Shown piece after piece: positions 1 through 6,622 of a stretch of 11,003 nucleotides of DNA. Positions within the stretch are counted from its first letter, which is position 1. Every line of letters starts with the position of its first letter. Below the pieces are notes generated by a model. That model saw nothing but the letters and a program-made list of their open reading frames with translations. It was not told the DNA's origin and ran no database searches. The stretch is from Candidatus Zipacnadia bacterium. Lineage in GTDB: Bacteria; Armatimonadota; Zipacnadia; Zipacnadales; Zipacnadaceae. Position numbers and translations under genes: made by a program. The stretch lies in the NCBI GenBank assembly GCA_029821455.1, contig JALGTI010000148.1, forward strand, positions 1 through 11,003, read 5' to 3'.

Positions 1-1
1 G

Positions 2-217
2 GGTGCGCGCTTTGGACGCTTCGAAGCCTGGCTTGAGACTTTCACGGAATCTTCGCTAGCCCGACTGATATTCACCTATATCGGCGACGAAGATGACGCG
101 TTCCAAGATATCTCTGACCTCCGTCTGGAGATCCCCTTGGGGCTGCTACCAGCTACGCGTTCGGCACCGATGACCCCACCACTCCCCACACCGGTTCTAC
201 ATTCCCGGTCTGCTTGA
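2..217 (+). pseudogene. N-terminal fragment of the YetA/PL26-like lyase (partial, frame 2)
   Basis: This reading frame is open from the left edge of the window and ends at TGA 215-217. Up to about position 140 it reads like the beta-rich N-terminal RIFT-barrel region of PcRGLX/YetA-like proteins: a series of hydrophobic strands (around ARLIFTYIGDED) followed by DISDLRLEIPLG. After about position 142 it degenerates into proline/serine-rich text, while the +1 frame continues with sensible family sequence (YAFGTDD and onward). I read this as the upstream part of the same gene as the next entry, separated by a one-base loss. The real start codon lies outside the window. Family assignment is from remembered family pattern, not from a search. 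Confidence 0.6.
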
Positions 218-2880
218 CGCAGTATCACCACAATGCTTATCACATCCAGGACGGTGAAGGGAACGTTTTGGCCGAGGGCACACACGCGCCGGGTTGGGTG
301 GATGTGACCGCGCCCGAGGCTGGCCTCACGGTTGCGATGCGCTATCCGTGGCAGAACTTCCCTAACTCGTGGGAGCTGTATCAGGATGAAGGCGAGCCAA
401 GGCTTATCCTGCACTTCTACGCACCCGACACCGGATCTGGTCCCCTGCACGTCATCAAGGGTACGGCCAAGACATTCCAGCTTGTGCTGTGGCCTCATAC
501 TGACGGTGCGGAGCCAGGTGTGGCGGCCGCGGCGTGTGCTGAACCGATCCTGGCCGTAGTTGCGGCCGAATATATCCATGCCACCGGTGCCCTGCGGGAG
601 ATCGGCGTGTATGACCCACTCCACCTAGGCCACTACGAGGACCGCATCGAGCGTTCCCTGACTGGGTTCCTGAAGAACCGTGAGGACACAGAGGCCTACG
701 GCTTCAAGAACTTCGGAGATGGCATTCACGTCGGACTCGGAGCCACGGACCCCCACTGCCTGTGGATTTCGCTCCAGTATGATCCGGCCCAGGGGGCGCT
801 GCTTCACTACGCACGAAGTGGCGACCGGCGTTTCTTTGAGCTAGGCGAGCAGTGTGGCTGGCACAGCGCGGACATTGACACCATCCACTGCGGCCCCGGC
901 AAGGGCGACAGCCGCTGGTACTCCCCGCAGGACCACAATACCGACCAAACCTATAGCGGGCATGTCGTGGTGGAGGGGATGGTGACCCTGTACTGGCTGA
1001 CCGGGCATCCGCGCCTGCTGGAGGTGGTGCGTGAAGTTGGCGACAAGTGGTACGAATGGTCTCAGAGGGTGGAGGAACTATATGTGCATCGAGGCATGGA
1101 GCGTGAACTTGGCTGGCCGCTAATCGGCGTCAACGCAGTCTACGAGGCGACGCTGGATGACAAATACCTGCAGCCAGCCAAGCTATTGGTTGATCTGGGC
1201 AACTGCTGGCAGGATGAACATCGTGGCCTATGGTCTTGGCGGGTTGGTGAGTATCCCAAACACTGGGGTGGCGCTTCGTTCACCGGCGGACTGCTCATGG
1301 AGGGCATCGGCCGGTTCTATGAACTGACTGGTGATGAGGTGGCCCGGCGGTGCTTCCTCGCTGGCCTCAAGTGGATGACTGCTGAAATGTACCGACCCGA
1401 CCTGGGCTTCATCTACAAGCAGGCTCCCGAATTCGCCCGTGGCAACGACGCTGGCGGCATGTCCACGCTGGTGATACCCAACTATGCACTGGCATACTCT
1501 CTGACAGGCGACCGGACCTACCTGGACATCGGCCTAGATGTATTTGCCCAGCAGACGATGATCGGCAATGTGCTGAAGATGTTTGGCTTCGGCACCCGGG
1601 CAATGCCCCGCTTTGTGGGCTCTGCCGTGCCGGCCTTCGACCGCCTGCTGCCCCGGATCGTCACATCGGATGACAGGCCGGCGACGATATCGCTCAGGAA
1701 AAGCGAGGGCGTGCTTAGGCTGGTGGTACGGCCCGTGACCGGGAGCGGCGCCGTGACACTGACGGCCAAAGCGCCCGGCGTCGAAGCGCGCACCTGGCAA
1801 GTGTCCACGGACGGGGCCGCAGCCATCACCCTTGGCGACGACGACCCGCCCGGCATCTACAGCCTCTCCCTGTCATCAGAACGCGAGATGCACTGGAAGA
1901 TTGATCGGGACCTGGAGGATTGGGCCGAGCAGCCGTTGGCTATCGGCCTGGACGGCGGGGTGACCCTCACCGCGCCGGCAGACGAGAGTGGACGCCGCGT
2001 CTATGACCTCATGCTGAAGGCTCAGCCCACGGCCGGGCCAGTGGCCGTCGCGGTCCGGCCTGCCCAGGCGGGCGACGCCGTTGTGGTCAAGCTGCTGGAC
2101 GGCCGCGGCCGGGTGATCGGCAAGGCGGAAGGGAGAGCCGGCAGTGGTGATGTCACCCTTAACGCCAACATAGATGAAGTCGGCAACATCGGCCTGTGCA
2201 ACCTGTTCGTCGCCTGCCAGGGTCCGGTGCGGCTGAGCGTCAATGGCTTCGAGCCATGGGCCTCAGTCACCGGAGCCGGATGGTTTAACCCGGACGCATT
2301 GCCCCCAGCAGCGGTGGAGTTGAAGGTTAGCGAGCTGAATCTGCCATCCCCTTCTTACAGCGACGACCTCGAGAACCTCGTGCACAACGGTGGCTTCGAG
2401 GAACCCCTCAGCGATGACGGCAACCCACCGCACTGGCGCTTTTTTCGCCATCGTGAGGAAGAGGGTATTGGGTTCACACTGGATACCGAGGACAGGACGG
2501 AGGGACAGCAAAGCCTCAAGACCCACTTCCCGGGAGCCACCGGCGCGTGGCGCATAGAGCACACCGAGCGCATTCCCGCCCGGCCGGGCGAGCGCTTCAG
2601 GTTGGAGGCGACCATGCGGCGCGAGGGTCATCAGATCAACAACAAGCGGGTGCAGCGCTACATGCGCGAGATGGGCATATTCGCTATTTGTCCGGGGCCG
2701 AATTTGAGCCGTCGGGCGCAGGAAAGCCAGGTGTTTCCCTATCTGCTGCGGGGTTTGGAGATCGCGCACCCCAACCAGATATGGGGCATTGAGATCACCT
2801 ACATTCGCCTGCAAGGCTGCTGGCGAGAAGCTGGAATGGAGTACGGTCTATCCCAATTTCGAGGAAGTCACCCGCGATGA
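142..2880 (+). CDS. PcRGLX/YetA-like exo-rhamnogalacturonan lyase (PL26-type), frameshifted at the 5' side, 3' end replaced
   Basis: Large predicted carbohydrate-active protein. By family it would cleave rhamnogalacturonan or a related acidic glycan outside the cytoplasm. From about 142 to 560 it continues the N-terminal beta domain (GTAKTFQLVLWPH is typical). About 570-1650 is helix-rich with repeated turns such as MVTLYWLTG and GRFYELTG, as in an alpha/alpha barrel. About 1650-2300 holds beta-sandwich-like segments. About 2374-2610 starts NLVHNGGFEEP and resembles a CBM4/9-type jelly roll. The TTG at 214 is an internal codon and not a credible start: homologous-looking sequence extends upstream in this frame to about 142 and then in frame 2. 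From about 2611 the frame encodes transposase, and from about 2815 to the stop it reads rubrerythrin DNA out of frame, so the native C-terminus is gone. The broad family is fairly likely; substrate is uncertain. Confidence 0.65.
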   Translation, partial: AATSYAFGTDDPTTPHTGSTFPVCLTQYHHNAYHIQDGEGNVLAEGTHAPGWVDVTAPEAGLTVAMRYPWQNFPNSWELYQDEGEPRLILHFYAPDTGSGPLHVIKGTAKTFQLVLWPHTDGAEPGVAAAACAEPILAVVAAEYIHATGALREIGVYDPLHLGHYEDRIERSLTGFLKNREDTEAYGFKNFGDGIHVGLGATDPHCLWISLQYDPAQGALLHYARSGDRRFFELGEQCGWHSADIDTIHCGPGKGDSRWYSPQDHNTDQTYSGHVVVEGMVTLYWLTGHPRLLEVVREVGDKWYEWSQRVEELYVHRGMERELGWPLIGVNAVYEATLDDKYLQPAKLLVDLGNCWQDEHRGLWSWRVGEYPKHWGGASFTGGLLMEGIGRFYELTGDEVARRCFLAGLKWMTAEMYRPDLGFIYKQAPEFARGNDAGGMSTLVIPNYALAYSLTGDRTYLDIGLDVFAQQTMIGNVLKMFGFGTRAMPRFVGSAVPAFDRLLPRIVTSDDRPATISLRKSEGVLRLVVRPVTGSGAVTLTAKAPGVEARTWQVSTDGAAAITLGDDDPPGIYSLSLSSEREMHWKIDRDLEDWAEQPLAIGLDGGVTLTAPADESGRRVYDLMLKAQPTAGPVAVAVRPAQAGDAVVVKLLDGRGRVIGKAEGRAGSGDVTLNANIDEVGNIGLCNLFVACQGPVRLSVNGFEPWASVTGAGWFNPDALPPAAVELKVSELNLPSPSYSDDLENLVHNGGFEEPLSDDGNPPHWRFFRHREEEGIGFTLDTEDRTEGQQSLKTHFPGATGAWRIEHTERIPARPGERFRLEATMRREGHQINNKRVQRYMREMGIFAICPGPNLSRRAQESQVFPYLLRGLEIAHPNQIWGIEITYIRLQGCWREAGMEYGLSQFRGSHPR
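2611..2814 (+). mobile_element. IS3-family transposase (OrfB) internal fragment
   Basis: About 68 codons, in frame with the upstream lyase, match the middle of IS3-family OrfB: the end of the HTH_21-like region (RREGHQINNKRVQRYMREMG), a PNLSRR linker, then FPYLLRGLEIAHPNQIWG and ITYIRLQ, which begins the rve integrase core. Neither the start nor the rest of the catalytic core is present, and I see no terminal inverted repeats. The position of the first DDE aspartate (usually W-x-x-D-I-T-Y) is glutamate here (WGIEITY, about 2782-2802), so even this part looks inactive. The fragment separates a glycan-lyase gene from a half rubrerythrin, so it marks either an old IS-mediated deletion or a repeat on which an assembler joined unrelated reads. 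Confidence 0.85.
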
Positions 2881-3121
2881 GGGCTTCGCCGAGATCGCGG
2901 CCTCCTTCGGTGAGATCGCTGAGGTCGAAGAATACCACGAGGAGCGGTATAGTATCCTGGCCAGGCGCGTGGCCGACGGTGCAGTCTTCAAGCGTGCTGA
3001 GCCGATCAAGTGGAATTGTTGCAACTGCGGGTACGTCCACGAGGGCACCGAAGCGCCCGCGGTTTGCCCGGCCTGCAAGCACGCTCAGGCCTGCTACGAG
3101 CCCTGGGCCGAAAACTACTGA
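2789..3121 (+). pseudogene. Rubrerythrin, C-terminal half (5'-truncated)
   Basis: Rubrerythrins are cytoplasmic peroxide-reducing diiron proteins with a C-terminal rubredoxin-like domain. From about 2813 the sequence is clear family text: AAGEKLEW-x4-YPNF, then DEGFAEIA, then EVEEYHEERY, then the rubredoxin-like part with C-x2-C (CCNCGYVHEG) and CPAC, ending AENY. It keeps the GE-x2-E and E-x2-H ligands of the second half of the four-helix bundle. The first about 90 residues, with the other iron-ligand glutamates, are absent. The codons before 2813 belong to the transposase fragment in another frame, so the TTG at 2789 is a fortuitous start and the product could not form a normal diiron site. 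It is followed by about 310 bp without a gene. Confidence 0.88.
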
Positions 3122-3377
3122 GTCGTAGCTGAGGTAGGCAAGCCCACGGTTGGCGGCCGGTTCTGTGATGTACGCAGTCGGTCTGCTGGCTGGCGGTTCC
3201 CCTGTTGCCGCCTGTATCTTCAGCACGTCATTCGAAGGCGTTGTCGGTTGAGTTCGAAATGAGTCCAGGATGGCGAGCTGGCAGAGTCTCAAGCCGTCCC
3301 TCGAAGGGTTGAGAGGCGGCTGTTTAGCTTGAGGACTTGTGCAGAAGCGTGGCGAAGGAGACTTTTTCTGTGGGGTC
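3122..3377. other. Intergenic region upstream of the Rrf2 promoter
   Basis: I see no convincing gene here: open frames are short, lack ribosome-binding sites and resemble nothing I recognise. It contains one imperfect hairpin (3292-3321) listed separately. Otherwise it is the spacer between the rubrerythrin fragment and the redox cluster promoter. Confidence 0.6.
3292..3325 (+). terminator. Possible weak stem-loop terminator
   Basis: AGCCG (3292-3296) and CCTC (3299-3302) pair with GAGG (3313-3316) and CGGCT (3317-3321), giving a 9-bp stem with a two-base bulge and a 10-nt loop, followed by GTTT. The U-tract is short, so termination would be weak. It lies between the rubrerythrin stop and the next promoter, which is where a terminator would be expected. 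Confidence 0.3.
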
Positions 3378-3406
3378 TTGACAAGCGAATAATAATGTGG
3401 GATAAT
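3378..3406 (+). promoter_or_regulatory. Sigma70 promoter of the Rrf2-ferredoxin-hcp cluster
   Basis: A perfect -35 TTGACA (3378-3383) is separated by exactly 17 bp from a near-perfect -10 GATAAT (3401-3406). Transcription would start near 3412-3415, about 25 nt before the preferred Rrf2 start. This placement excludes the in-frame ATG at 3395, which lies upstream of the -10 box. Confidence 0.85.
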
Positions 3407-3417
3407 AGTACCACAAT
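3394..3417. promoter_or_regulatory. Candidate Rrf2 operator overlapping the -10 box
   Basis: TGTGG (3396-3400) and CCACA (3411-3415) form an inverted repeat with a 10-bp spacer. Two bases further out (AA and AT) one more position pairs, giving 6 of 7. The -10 hexamer lies entirely in the spacer, so a bound dimer would block RNA polymerase. The position suits autoregulation by the adjacent Rrf2 protein, but the sequence is not a standard NsrR or IscR site that I recognise. Confidence 0.45.
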
Positions 3418-3439
3418 ACCACTAAGCACCGTGATGGTT

Positions 3440-3892
3440 ATGGCGAACCTGCTCAAAATCTCTGAAGCTGCCTCGCTGGCGCTACACACTATGGTCTACC
3501 TGGCTGCGAACGATGGGCGGCTGGTTACGACCCACGAGATCGGTGAGCTCCTGCGAGTCTCCGAGGCTCATCTGGCCAAAGTGCTCCAGCGTTTGGCTCG
3601 GGTCAGGCTGGTGGACTCCACGCGCGGGCCGAAGGGGGGCTTCTGCCTGGCCAAAGCGGGCGATGATATCAGCCTGTTGGAAGTCTATGAGGCGATTGAG
3701 GGGCCACTGCAAGATAGTGTGTGTCTACTGGGCAAGCCGGTTTGTCAGGGGGACAAGTGCATCCTGGGTGACTTGCTGGAGACAGTCAACCAGCTGGCAC
3801 GAGAATACCTGGCAGGCACGACTCTTAGCGACTTGACCGATGTCTATGGAAGGATACAAGATGGAAAGGCTCAGAAAGATAATCAAGATTGA
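3440..3892 (+). CDS. Rrf2-family Fe-S transcriptional regulator
   Basis: Cytoplasmic winged-helix repressor of the Rrf2 family (relatives: NsrR for NO, IscR for Fe-S status). The 150 residues begin MANLLKISEAASLALHTMVYLA. The recognition helix region is SEAHLAKVLQRL (41-52) and the wing is RGPKGGF (62-68). Three cysteines, C95, C102 and C107, stand in the position of the family's cluster-binding triad and suggest a [2Fe-2S] or [4Fe-4S] sensor. Start choice: ATG 3440 (or ATG 3434) lies just after the promoter; longer starts would fall upstream of the -10 box. No strong Shine-Dalgarno is visible. The 3' end overlaps the ferredoxin gene by 32 bp. The hcp context suggests NO or redox sensing, which is inference. 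Confidence 0.92.
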   Translation: MANLLKISEAASLALHTMVYLAANDGRLVTTHEIGELLRVSEAHLAKVLQRLARVRLVDSTRGPKGGFCLAKAGDDISLLEVYEAIEGPLQDSVCLLGKPVCQGDKCILGDLLETVNQLAREYLAGTTLSDLTDVYGRIQDGKAQKDNQD

Positions 3893-4661
3893 TGAGGAGA
3901 AGTGCGACGGCTGCGGGCAATGTGTGCCGGCGTGCGTCGAAGGAGCAATTCAGATCATTGACCGCAAGGCGCGCCTGGTTAGCGAGCAGTACTGCGACGG
4001 CCTGGGGGCCTGCCTGGGCGAGTGTCCTCAAGGAGCGATAACCATAGAGGAGCGCGTGGCGGAAGAGTTCGATGAAAGAGCTGTCGAGTGGCACCTAGCG
4101 AAGGACGTAGTAGATGAGGCGTCCCCATATCCTGGCGCTGCGCGCGTTGCTGGCTGTCCCGGGGCAGTTGCCTTTGCGCTGGACCAGCCTGCGCCGCACC
4201 AGCCGGTCGCCTTATCTCCGTCCCGGCTGGGCAACTGGCCGGTCCAGCTCCGTCTAGTCCCCGTGCAGGCTCGCTACCTGCACGGAGCCCGGTTGCTGAT
4301 TGCTGCTGATTGTGTCCCGTTCGCTCTGGGGGACTTTCACCAGCGCTTCCTCGCAGGTCATGTGCTTCTGGTCGGCTGCCCCAAGCTTGACGACGCCGAC
4401 TTCTACCGGAACAAGCTATCTCAGATATTCGCGACCAACGACATCCAGTCAGTGGACGTACTACACATGGAAGTACCGTGCTGCTTCGGATTGGTGCGGT
4501 TGGTACAGTTGGCACTGGAGGATTCGGGCAAGCAAATACCACTGAAGGTCACGAAGATCGGCATCGGCGGTGAGATTCTAGAGAATAGTCGATCCGCTAA
4601 CGAGGAGGAGCTTGACCATGCTCAAGTGCCCAGGGCAGGACACTCGATACTGGAAGCCTGA
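3861..4661 (+). CDS. 4Fe-4S ferredoxin-domain protein associated with Hcp
   Basis: 266-residue cytoplasmic electron-transfer protein of a kind often found beside hcp, probably supplying electrons to it. The N-terminal ferredoxin domain has C15-x2-C18-x2-C21-x3-C25, with V instead of the usual P after C25. The second motif, C45-DGLGA-C51-x3-C55-P, shows only three cysteines. The C-terminal domain contains GNWPVQLRLVPV, LLIAADCVPFA, LLVGCPKLDD and EVPCCFGLVRLV, with further conserved cysteines. The start at ATG 3861 is supported by GGAAGGA (3848-3854) six bases upstream. The gene overlaps the Rrf2 gene by 32 bp and the next gene by 44 bp. The last about 25 residues after GEIL lie over the next gene's ribosome site and look like a non-conserved tail. 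Confidence 0.9.
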   Translation: MERLRKIIKIDEEKCDGCGQCVPACVEGAIQIIDRKARLVSEQYCDGLGACLGECPQGAITIEERVAEEFDERAVEWHLAKDVVDEASPYPGAARVAGCPGAVAFALDQPAPHQPVALSPSRLGNWPVQLRLVPVQARYLHGARLLIAADCVPFALGDFHQRFLAGHVLLVGCPKLDDADFYRNKLSQIFATNDIQSVDVLHMEVPCCFGLVRLVQLALEDSGKQIPLKVTKIGIGGEILENSRSANEEELDHAQVPRAGHSILEA

Positions 4662-4848
4662 GGATATTTTCGAGTTACCTTGCCCGGTATGCAACACAGC
4701 AGTCGAATTCCTGAAGACCGACAGACGACGCAAGTGTCCGAACTGCGGATACACATTCAGGAATCCGCGTTTGGACCTGGGCTGCGCTAGGTGGTGCCCG
4801 TACGCCGAACTGTGTCTGGGAGGACATAGACCGGCGTCCGGCTCATAG
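4618..4848 (+). CDS. Small cysteine-rich zinc-ribbon protein
   Basis: 76-residue soluble protein with eight cysteines: C4; C22-x2-C25; C40-x2-C43 (CPVC and CPNC knuckles of a zinc ribbon); and C56-x3-C60-x5-C66. It begins MLKCPGQDTRYWKPEDIF, a motif I recall from zinc ribbons that can also precede HD-phosphohydrolase domains; no such domain follows here. The start at ATG 4618 is supported by GAGGAGGAG (4602-4610) seven bases upstream, a site that is itself coding for EEE in the ferredoxin gene. The position between the ferredoxin and Hcp, with overlap on one side and 81 bp on the other, suggests a role in the same process, for example metal-cluster handling or redox relay. No function is established by the sequence. 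Confidence 0.8.
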   Translation: MLKCPGQDTRYWKPEDIFELPCPVCNTAVEFLKTDRRRKCPNCGYTFRNPRLDLGCARWCPYAELCLGGHRPASGS

Positions 4849-4915
4849 CCGAAGCCGTGACCAGAGATGCCTGGCAACCGTGTCAAACAGAAAAGGCGTG
4901 TTGTCAAAGACTACC

Positions 4916-4924
4916 AGGAGGTGA
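4916..4924 (+). promoter_or_regulatory. Strong ribosome-binding site of hcp
   Basis: AGGAGGTGA is an essentially full match to the anti-Shine-Dalgarno complement. It favours the GTG start at 4930 (8 nt after AGGAGG) over ATG 4936, and rules out the longer ATG at 4867. Confidence 0.85.
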
Positions 4925-4929
4925 CTGTA

Positions 4930-6579
4930 GTGGCTATGTTCTGCTACCAATGTGAACAGACGGCAAAGGGAAGCGGTTGCACTGTAAAGGGAGTGTGTGG
5001 GAAAGAGCCGCAAGTCGCGGCGTTGCAAGACTCGCTGTTGCATGCGACTAAGGGATTGTCCATGTACGCGCATCGGGCCCGGCAATTGGGCGTTCAGGAC
5101 GGGGACATTGATGTCTTCGTCCTGGAGGCTCTATTCTCGACAGTGACCAACGTGGACTTCGATGTCGAGCGGCTGCAGGGGCTGCTGGCGCGGGCGGTGC
5201 AGTTGCGTGATAGGGCGCGCGAGATGTACGAGGAGGCCTGCCGGCAGACGGGGCACACCCGCGAAACTCCAGGAGGGCCGGGGGCGTGGGTTCCTGCCGA
5301 GGACCTGGACAGTCTGCTTGAGCAAGCTGAAGAAATCGGCATCGCCAGGCGCAAGGAGCGGCTCGGTGAGGTGGTTACCGGTCTGGAGGAGCTTATCACT
5401 TACGGGCTGAAGGGCGCGGCTGCCTATGCCGACCATGCGCAGATACTGGGCCACGAAGATGATGACATATATGCGTCCTTTCACGAAGCGTTGGACTTCC
5501 TGGCCGGTGAGCCAACCGATATCGATCAACTTCTGGCCAAAGCGCTGGCAGTCGGGGAACTCAACATCAAGGTGATGGAACTGCTCGACACAGCTAACAC
5601 CAGCACATACGGCGATCCGGAGCCCACCCAGGTACGCGTCGAGCCGTTGAAGGGGAAAGCGATCGTTGTCTCTGGCCACGATCTGAAGGACCTGGCGGAG
5701 TTACTCAAGCAAACTGAGGCTACCGGCATCAATGTATACACGCACGGCGAGATGCTCCCCGCCCATGGATACCCGGAACTGAAGCAATATGAACACCTCG
5801 TAGGCAACTACGGTGGGGCCTGGCAGGACCAGCAAAAGGAGTTCGAGGCCTTCCCTGGCGCGATCCTGATGACCACCAACTGCATCCAAAAGCCCCGGGA
5901 CACTTATAAGGACAGGATATTCACCAGCGGACTGGTCGCCTGGCCCGGAGTTGCCCACATCAGCAATCGTGATTTCGCTCCTGTCATTGAGGCAGCCCTA
6001 GCAGCCGAAGGGTTTGCGGAGGATGGTCCGGATAAGACCATTCTCCTCGGCTTTGCGCATGGGGCGGTCCTGAATGTGGCCGATAAGATTGTCGAGGCGG
6101 TCAAGAGCGGGGCTATCCGGCACTTTTTCCTCATCGGCGGCTGCGATGGGGCCAAGCCCGGTCGCAACTACTACACCGAGTTTGCCCAGGCCGTGCCCGA
6201 GGACTGCGTGATATTGACTCTGGGCTGTGGGAAGTACCGCTTCAACAAGCTGGAGTTCGGGGACATTGGTGGTATTCCCCGCCTGCTAGACGTCGGCCAG
6301 TGCAACGACGCCCATTCGGCGATACTAATCGCTCAGGCATTGGCGGCGGCCTTTGACACTGACGTGAATAGCCTGCCGCTGTCGCTCATCGTCTCCTGGT
6401 ACGAGCAGAAGGCCGTCGCTATTCTGCTCAGCCTGTTGCATCTGGGCATAAGGGACATTCGCCTGGGACCAACGCTGCCGGCATTTGTGACGCCACCGGT
6501 GCTGGAGGTACTCAGCGAGAAGTTCAGCCTTATGCCCATCACAACGCCCCAGGACGATTTGTCGGCCATACTGGGATAG
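4930..6579 (+). CDS. hcp: Hydroxylamine reductase / hybrid cluster protein (class I Hcp)
   Basis: 549-residue cytoplasmic Fe-S enzyme. Family members reduce NO and/or hydroxylamine and protect anaerobes from nitrosative stress. The N-terminal cluster motif is C5-x2-C8-x8-C17-x5-C23, the class I spacing of strict anaerobes. All expected hybrid-cluster ligands are visible: H250 (SGHDL), E274 (HGEMLPAHGYP), C318 (TTNCIQ), C405 (GGCDGA), C433 (LGCGKYRF), C458 (VGQCNDAHS) and E492 with K494 (WYEQKA). Length is normal and there is no frame break over 1.65 kb. The start GTG 4930 gives MAMFCYQCEQ. It follows the Rrf2, ferredoxin and zinc-ribbon genes on the same strand, presumably in one transcript from the promoter at 3378. 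Confidence 0.97.
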   Translation: MAMFCYQCEQTAKGSGCTVKGVCGKEPQVAALQDSLLHATKGLSMYAHRARQLGVQDGDIDVFVLEALFSTVTNVDFDVERLQGLLARAVQLRDRAREMYEEACRQTGHTRETPGGPGAWVPAEDLDSLLEQAEEIGIARRKERLGEVVTGLEELITYGLKGAAAYADHAQILGHEDDDIYASFHEALDFLAGEPTDIDQLLAKALAVGELNIKVMELLDTANTSTYGDPEPTQVRVEPLKGKAIVVSGHDLKDLAELLKQTEATGINVYTHGEMLPAHGYPELKQYEHLVGNYGGAWQDQQKEFEAFPGAILMTTNCIQKPRDTYKDRIFTSGLVAWPGVAHISNRDFAPVIEAALAAEGFAEDGPDKTILLGFAHGAVLNVADKIVEAVKSGAIRHFFLIGGCDGAKPGRNYYTEFAQAVPEDCVILTLGCGKYRFNKLEFGDIGGIPRLLDVGQCNDAHSAILIAQALAAAFDTDVNSLPLSLIVSWYEQKAVAILLSLLHLGIRDIRLGPTLPAFVTPPVLEVLSEKFSLMPITTPQDDLSAILG

Positions 6580-6606
6580 TGAACGGTGCCCCCGGAATTG
6601 GGCTCT

Positions 6607-6613
6607 GGGAGGA
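6607..6613 (+). promoter_or_regulatory. Ribosome-binding site of the metal-ATPase remnant
   Basis: GGGAGGA lies 9 nt before ATG 6623. It identifies the original start of the next gene, which is in a different frame from its HMA domain, and so supports a frameshift rather than a start at ATG 6658. Confidence 0.7.
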
Positions 6614-6622
6614 CTGCGAGGG

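Noticed and set aside
214..216. TTG at 214 as the start of the lyase gene
   Set aside because: Family-like sequence continues upstream in this frame to about 142 and then in frame 2; the true start is outside the window.
2022..2814. Open frames on the - strand inside the lyase gene
   Set aside because: They are antisense shadows in GC-rich DNA, with no start signals and no recognisable protein families.
2795..3292. Long open frame on the - strand opposite the rubrerythrin fragment
   Set aside because: It mirrors clearly coding + strand sequence, has no ribosome site and no recognisable motifs.
3122..3377. A small RNA, riboswitch or CRISPR array in the gap after the rubrerythrin fragment
   Set aside because: No repeats with regular spacing, and no recognisable conserved RNA fold beyond one weak hairpin.
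3329..3439. N-terminal extension of the Rrf2 protein to 3329 or 3395
   Set aside because: It would place the start upstream of, or inside, the promoter, and the extra residues do not look like the family.
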